Source: Sphingomonas horti (GTDB lineage Bacteria; Pseudomonadota; Alphaproteobacteria; Sphingomonadales; Sphingomonadaceae). Taken from it: DNA of 64,000 bases. Below are positions 60,655 to 64,000 of the stretch, piece by piece (positions within the stretch are counted from its first letter, which is position 1; each line of letters opens with the position of its first letter). The notes beneath the pieces are model-generated. The model made no database searches. It was not told the DNA's origin and saw nothing but the letters and a program-made list of their open reading frames with translations. The position numbers and the translations under genes are program-made. Location: positions 248,001 through 312,000 of the forward strand of contig NZ_WQMS01000016.1 of NCBI RefSeq assembly GCF_009753715.1. Direction: 5' to 3'.

Positions 60655-61725
60655 TTATTTTCCCAGAACCTGCGCGGCCGGCACCAGCCGGATTTCATGC
60701 ATCATGCCCAGATAGGCGTCCAAATAGGGCTTGTGGGTCGCGCCGACGATCACCAGCGCGCGCTGCCCCGGATAGTGGCCCATCGCCGCGCGGACGTTCG
60801 CCACCATGTGGAGGTTGCGCGTCTCCCACCAGGCGACGTAGCGGCGGCCGAAATGCTCGGGTGAGGGCGTGGCGAACGCCTTGCCCATGTCCGCGCGCAC
60901 GAACGCCTCGCCGACATCGGCGCGATTCATGAAGCGGTAATAGGCCAGCAGCGACGCGCCATCGGCCAGTGCTTTCTCCATCGCCTGCGCCTGGCGCGCG
61001 AGCGGCGGGCGCTCGCCGCTCCAGATCGCCTGCATCGCCCTGTCCTGTCCCGGCGGGGCTTCTGCCTGGACGCGGTCGGACAGATGATCGTCGGTCGGAT
61101 AGACCCGCTCGAGGCCGAGCCGGGCTGCGAGCGTGGCGGCGATCAGATAATTCTCGTTACGGCGGACGATCAGCTCGTCGAGTGTCTTGGCAAGCGCCTC
61201 GTCGACGCCGTCCCCGGCCCGCCGCTCTGCAGGGGGCAGCCGCAGCCACTGCACGGCCGCCGACCCTACGTTGCCGGCCGCAGAGAACAGCGCGGCAAGA
61301 TGTCGATGCGCGGCCGGGATCGCATCCGGCCCCATTTTCGCCAAGGCCAACTCGGCCGCCGCTTCGGCCGCCGGCATGTCGAGTCCTGTCGTCTTTCCTG
61401 CCAAGGCGGCCAGGCTTTCGGTGCGCGAGCAATAGTCGCTCGCCGTATCGGGCCAGCTCTTGTCATAGCGCCTGAGCAGATAGCATTCGGGCCCGGAGAG
61501 GCCCTCGATCGTGATCAGTTGCGGCTTCCATGCTTCCAGTCGGTCGAGCAGCGGGTCCAGCCACTCGGGCTTCAGCGTCTCGATACCGGAAAGGTGCGGT
61601 GTCCCCAGCACCAGCACTTCGCTCGGATCGTCGACCGGCCATGGCCCCACCAGCGGCGCGGCGGCGACCGCTCCCGGCAGCATCAAAGCCGAAACGATCA
61701 TCCCCAACCGCTCGAGTCCAAGCAT
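60655..61725 (-). CDS. DUF5694 family exported protein
   Basis: A 356-residue protein with an N-terminal signal (VSALMLPGAVAAAP). The start of the mature part, VLVLGTPHLSGIETLKPEWLDPLLDRLEAWKPQLITIE, matches the DUF5694 TraB-like group, and WWETRNLHMVANVRAAMGHYPGQRALVIVGATHKPYL is the conserved C-terminal block. The layout recalls metal-dependent EreA/ChaN or TraB-like proteins, with His in LGTPHLSG and GATHKP as candidate ligands. Function unknown. GGAGGG precedes the ATG. Confidence 0.82.
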   Translation of the reverse strand: MLGLERLGMIVSALMLPGAVAAAPLVGPWPVDDPSEVLVLGTPHLSGIETLKPEWLDPLLDRLEAWKPQLITIEGLSGPECYLLRRYDKSWPDTASDYCSRTESLAALAGKTTGLDMPAAEAAAELALAKMGPDAIPAAHRHLAALFSAAGNVGSAAVQWLRLPPAERRAGDGVDEALAKTLDELIVRRNENYLIAATLAARLGLERVYPTDDHLSDRVQAEAPPGQDRAMQAIWSGERPPLARQAQAMEKALADGASLLAYYRFMNRADVGEAFVRADMGKAFATPSPEHFGRRYVAWWETRNLHMVANVRAAMGHYPGQRALVIVGATHKPYLDAYLGMMHEIRLVPAAQVLGK

Positions 61726-61812
61726 TCCCGGCCCTCCTGTATGGGTGTGTTATATGCATAGAGCACCCGCCGCAAGTTGTTGCGCGTTTCGGGCCCTGCG
61801 CTAAGGCGGGGC

Positions 61813-62574
61813 ATGGCCGCCGCCGAACGCATCTGGACCGCCGCGCTTGTCGTGATCGGCGACGAGATTCTGTCCGGGCGCACCCAGGATAAGAACATCG
61901 CGCAGATCGCCCTGTGGCTGAACCTGCAGGGCATCCGGCTCGTCGAGGTGCGGGTGGTCGGCGACGCGGCAGTGGCGATCGCCGAGGCCGTCAACGCGCT
62001 GCGGGCGCGCCATGACTATCTGTTCACCACCGGCGGCATTGGCCCGACCCATGACGACATCACCGTCGATGCGATCGCCGAGGCGGTGGGCGTGCCGGTG
62101 GTCGTGCACTCGCGCGCGCGGGCGATGCTGGAGCGCTATTACATCAGTCGCGGCGGCATCACCGACGCGCGCCTGCGGATGGCGCGGGTACCCGAAGGCG
62201 CGGAGCTGATCGAGAACCGCATGTCGGGCGCGCCCGGCATCCGCTGGGGCAATATCTTCATCATGGCGGGCGTCCCCGCCATCACCGCGATGATGCTCGA
62301 TGCGCTGTCCGGCACGCTGGAAGGGGGGCGGCCGCTGCTTTCCGAGACGATCGGCTGCTGGGTGGCGGAGAGCGAAGTGGCGGACCTGCTCGGCGCGACC
62401 GAGAAGGCACATCCCGGCTGCCAGATCGGTAGCTATCCATTTTTCCGCGAAGGCAGGACGGGCGCCAATTTCGTGATCCGGTCCACCGACGCCGCCACGC
62501 TCGGCGCCTGCCGCGCCGATTTGGCCGCTCGTCTCATGGCCGCTGGCCGCGAAACCGTCGACGGCGGCATCTGA
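61813..62574 (+). CDS. CinA N-terminal-type molybdopterin-binding domain protein
   Basis: A 253-residue protein of the competence/damage-inducible CinA-N family (MoaB/MogA fold). VIGDEILSGRTQDKNIAQIALWLNLQGIRL and FTTGGIGPTHDDITVDAIAEAVGVPV are the standard motifs; the GGIGPTHDD loop would bind the pterin or nucleotide phosphate. The C-terminal CinA amidase domain is missing, as usual in alphaproteobacterial forms. ATG 61813 is chosen; an upstream start is possible. Reaction unproven. The glycosyltransferase follows 4 bases after its stop. Confidence 0.9.
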   Translation: MAAAERIWTAALVVIGDEILSGRTQDKNIAQIALWLNLQGIRLVEVRVVGDAAVAIAEAVNALRARHDYLFTTGGIGPTHDDITVDAIAEAVGVPVVVHSRARAMLERYYISRGGITDARLRMARVPEGAELIENRMSGAPGIRWGNIFIMAGVPAITAMMLDALSGTLEGGRPLLSETIGCWVAESEVADLLGATEKAHPGCQIGSYPFFREGRTGANFVIRSTDAATLGACRADLAARLMAAGRETVDGGI

Positions 62575-62578
62575 GCCG

Positions 62579-63748
62579 ATGGCGAAATACCTGCTGGGCT
62601 GGGAGCTTGGGGCGAATCGCGGCCATCTGGTGCGGATGGCCGATGTGGCTCGGCGCCTGGCTGCGGAGGGGCATGAGGTTGTCCTGGCCGCTCAGCGCCT
62701 GAGCCGGGATTTCGACCTGCCGCCGAACGTGCAGCTCTGGCAGGCGCCGATCTGGCCGCGCCTGCTCGGCAATGTCGGCGCGCTGGGCGGGCCGATGCCG
62801 AACACGATGGGCGACATCCTGGTTCGAGTCGGGCTCGACATTCCGGGAACGTTGCCGGTGCTTGTCGAGGCCTGGCGCCGAATGCTCGACGCAGTGCTGC
62901 CGGATGCGGTCGCCGCCGACTTCGCGCCTGCCTTGCTGTGCGCGGCGCGCGGCCGGGTCCCGACGCTCGCCATGGGCCTGGCGTTCGATTCGGTGCCGGG
63001 GCACCTGGCCGAATTCCCCAGCCTGACCGGCCAGCCGGCGGCCTATGGCGAAGCCGGCGTACTCGCTGCGGTCAATGCGTCGATGGCGGCGACGGGGCTG
63101 GATCCGCTTGCGCACCTGCCCCAGATGTTCGCCGCCGATCACGCGCTCGCCGGCACGTTCGTGGAGCTGGACGTTTATGCGAAGTGGCGGCGCGAGCCGG
63201 TGGTCGCGCCGTCCGTCGCCCATCCTGTCGGCGAGGCCGCGGCCGGGGACGAAGTCTTCCTCTATGCGGATGCGGCATTGCTGCGCACGCCGGCGCTCTG
63301 GGACGGGCTGGCGCGATCGGGCCTGCCAGTTCGCGTCCATGCGCAGGGTGCGTCGCAGGCGCAGCAGGCGGAGCTCGCACGCCTGGGCTTCGCGGTCGAG
63401 CCGGCGCCGATCCCCTTCGCCCGGATCGCCGAGCGCTCCCGCGTCGTGATGACCTATGGCGGGCTCGGCTTCGTCAGCAGCGCGCTGGCCGCTGGCGTCC
63501 CGGTGGTGGTCGTCCATTATGACCTGGAAAAGGCGCTGACCGGCCAAGCCATCACGCGGATGCAACTGGGCGGTCATGTCTATGCCGGCTCCGTCCAGCC
63601 CGAGGCCTTCGCGACCTCGCTGCGCCAGCTCTACCAGAATGACAGCTTCCAGCGCCGCGCTCGCGAGCTCGCGCCCGGCTTCCGCGCCCGGCTGAGCCCG
63701 AGCCAGGAGGAATTGGCCGCGCGGTGGCTGGTCGAAGCGGTCCGCTGA
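62579..63748 (+). CDS. GT-B glycosyltransferase-like protein
   Basis: A 389-residue protein with GT1-type GT-B layout: GWELGANRGHLVRMADVARRLAAEGHEVVLAA at the N-terminus, and at the C-terminus the nucleotide-sugar motif VMTYGGLGFVSSALAAGVPVVVVHYDLEKALTGQAITRMQLGG. It lacks a clear HQ signature of plant-type enzymes, so the donor is uncertain. It may be part of glycolipid or antibiotic-like synthesis. It is tightly linked to the CinA-type gene upstream and the PhzF gene downstream (16-base gap), so an operon is likely. Confidence 0.8.
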   Translation: MAKYLLGWELGANRGHLVRMADVARRLAAEGHEVVLAAQRLSRDFDLPPNVQLWQAPIWPRLLGNVGALGGPMPNTMGDILVRVGLDIPGTLPVLVEAWRRMLDAVLPDAVAADFAPALLCAARGRVPTLAMGLAFDSVPGHLAEFPSLTGQPAAYGEAGVLAAVNASMAATGLDPLAHLPQMFAADHALAGTFVELDVYAKWRREPVVAPSVAHPVGEAAAGDEVFLYADAALLRTPALWDGLARSGLPVRVHAQGASQAQQAELARLGFAVEPAPIPFARIAERSRVVMTYGGLGFVSSALAAGVPVVVVHYDLEKALTGQAITRMQLGGHVYAGSVQPEAFATSLRQLYQNDSFQRRARELAPGFRARLSPSQEELAARWLVEAVR

Positions 63749-63764
63749 GCGAAGGAGCGACGCA

Positions 63765-64000
63765 ATGGATTTCAGCCTGGTCGATGTGTTCGGAGTGGCC
63801 GACTTCAGCGGCAACCCGGTCGCGGTGGTGCACGACGCGGCCGGTCTCGACGCGGTCCAGATGCAGCGCATCACCCGCTGGCTGAACCTGTCCGAGACGA
63901 CATTCCTGCTGCCGCCCGCCCACCCGGAGGCCGATTACCGCGTCCGCATATTCACCTTGGACCGCGAGATGCCGTTCGCCGGCCACCCGACGCTTGGCAC
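63765..64000 (+). CDS. PhzF family isomerase/epimerase, 5' part only
   Basis: The frame from the ATG at 63765 reads MDFSLVDVFGVADFSGNPVAVV...LNLSETTFLLPP...YRVRIFTLDREMPFAGHPTLG and runs off the window. This is the first third of a PhzF-family protein of the diaminopimelate-epimerase fold; the catalytic Glu is in NLSETTF and GHPTLG is the conserved loop. AAGGAG precedes the ATG by eight bases. Substrate unknown. Probably the third gene of the transcript that begins at 61813. Confidence 0.9.
   Translation, partial: MDFSLVDVFGVADFSGNPVAVVHDAAGLDAVQMQRITRWLNLSETTFLLPPAHPEADYRVRIFTLDREMPFAGHPTLG

Noticed and set aside
1-64000. tRNA or rRNA genes
   Set aside because: I scanned the intergenic gaps for T-arm-like GGTTCGA-type sequences with a matching acceptor stem and for rRNA stretches, and saw none; a covariance-model search would be needed to be certain.

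Overview
The window is chromosomal DNA from a high-G+C alphaproteobacterium, most likely a sphingomonad (Sphingomonas or a close relative). The evidence is protein-level: sphingomonad-style PEP-CTERM tails, a DUF2171 protein, an RcnB-like protein, DnaE2 behind an alphaproteobacterial SOS box (GAAC-N7-GAAC), alphaproteobacterial SspB, and the interspersed inverted repeats whose arms resemble TTCGGGCTGAGCTTGTCGAA. No rRNA, tRNA, CRISPR array, transposase or replication origin was seen.

Layout. 1-12 kb is core metabolism and protein quality control: a PEP-CTERM tail, S10 peptidase, queF, thioesterase, OPT transporter, DUF853 ATPase, Do-type protease, hflKC and mrp. 12-15 kb is a small accessory pocket: hicAB with hicA interrupted by an in-frame amber codon, and two unplaced small proteins around a class I fumarase. 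15.4-23.1 kb holds nrdA and nrdB, separated by a 4.7-kb block of envelope and surface genes (polysaccharide deacetylase, GT2, GNAT, FemAB-like). 23.1-27.4 kb is the strongest accessory island: a low-G+C standalone SIR2-like protein, a convergent HNH nuclease, a zinc-ribbon protein, a BrnTA toxin-antitoxin pair with a palindrome over its start codon, an HTH protein and a KTSC gene that has no nearby stop.

27.6-43.7 kb returns to core genes: rplT-rpmI, an AsmA-like protein, a PEP-CTERM protein, UdgX, gmk, and a tightly overlapping his operon (hisB-yciI-hisH-hisA-hisF-hisE). After it come sspB, a prolyl 4-hydroxylase/GFA pair, an RcnB-like repeat protein, an orphan 2Fe-2S subunit, a LigB-type dioxygenase, a class II aldolase, a GlsB-like stress protein and a SIMPL protein. 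43.9-48.2 kb is a two-gene RND efflux system. 48.3-64 kb holds DUF445, an Rnk-like protein, murA, clpS, a phasin facing a Baeyer-Villiger-type monooxygenase across a shared regulatory region, SOS-controlled dnaE2 without imuAB, a PQQ quinohemoprotein dehydrogenase, map, DUF5694, a CinA-type domain protein, a glycosyltransferase and a cut-off PhzF gene.

Working together: the his genes form one translationally coupled unit; HflK-HflC and the Do protease are adjacent envelope quality-control factors; SspB and ClpS are both adaptors for Clp proteases; nrdA/nrdB supply deoxynucleotides. The best candidates for new biology are the SIR2/HNH/BrnTA island, the amber-interrupted hicA, the regulatory DNA between phasin and monooxygenase, and dnaE2 standing alone behind an SOS box.
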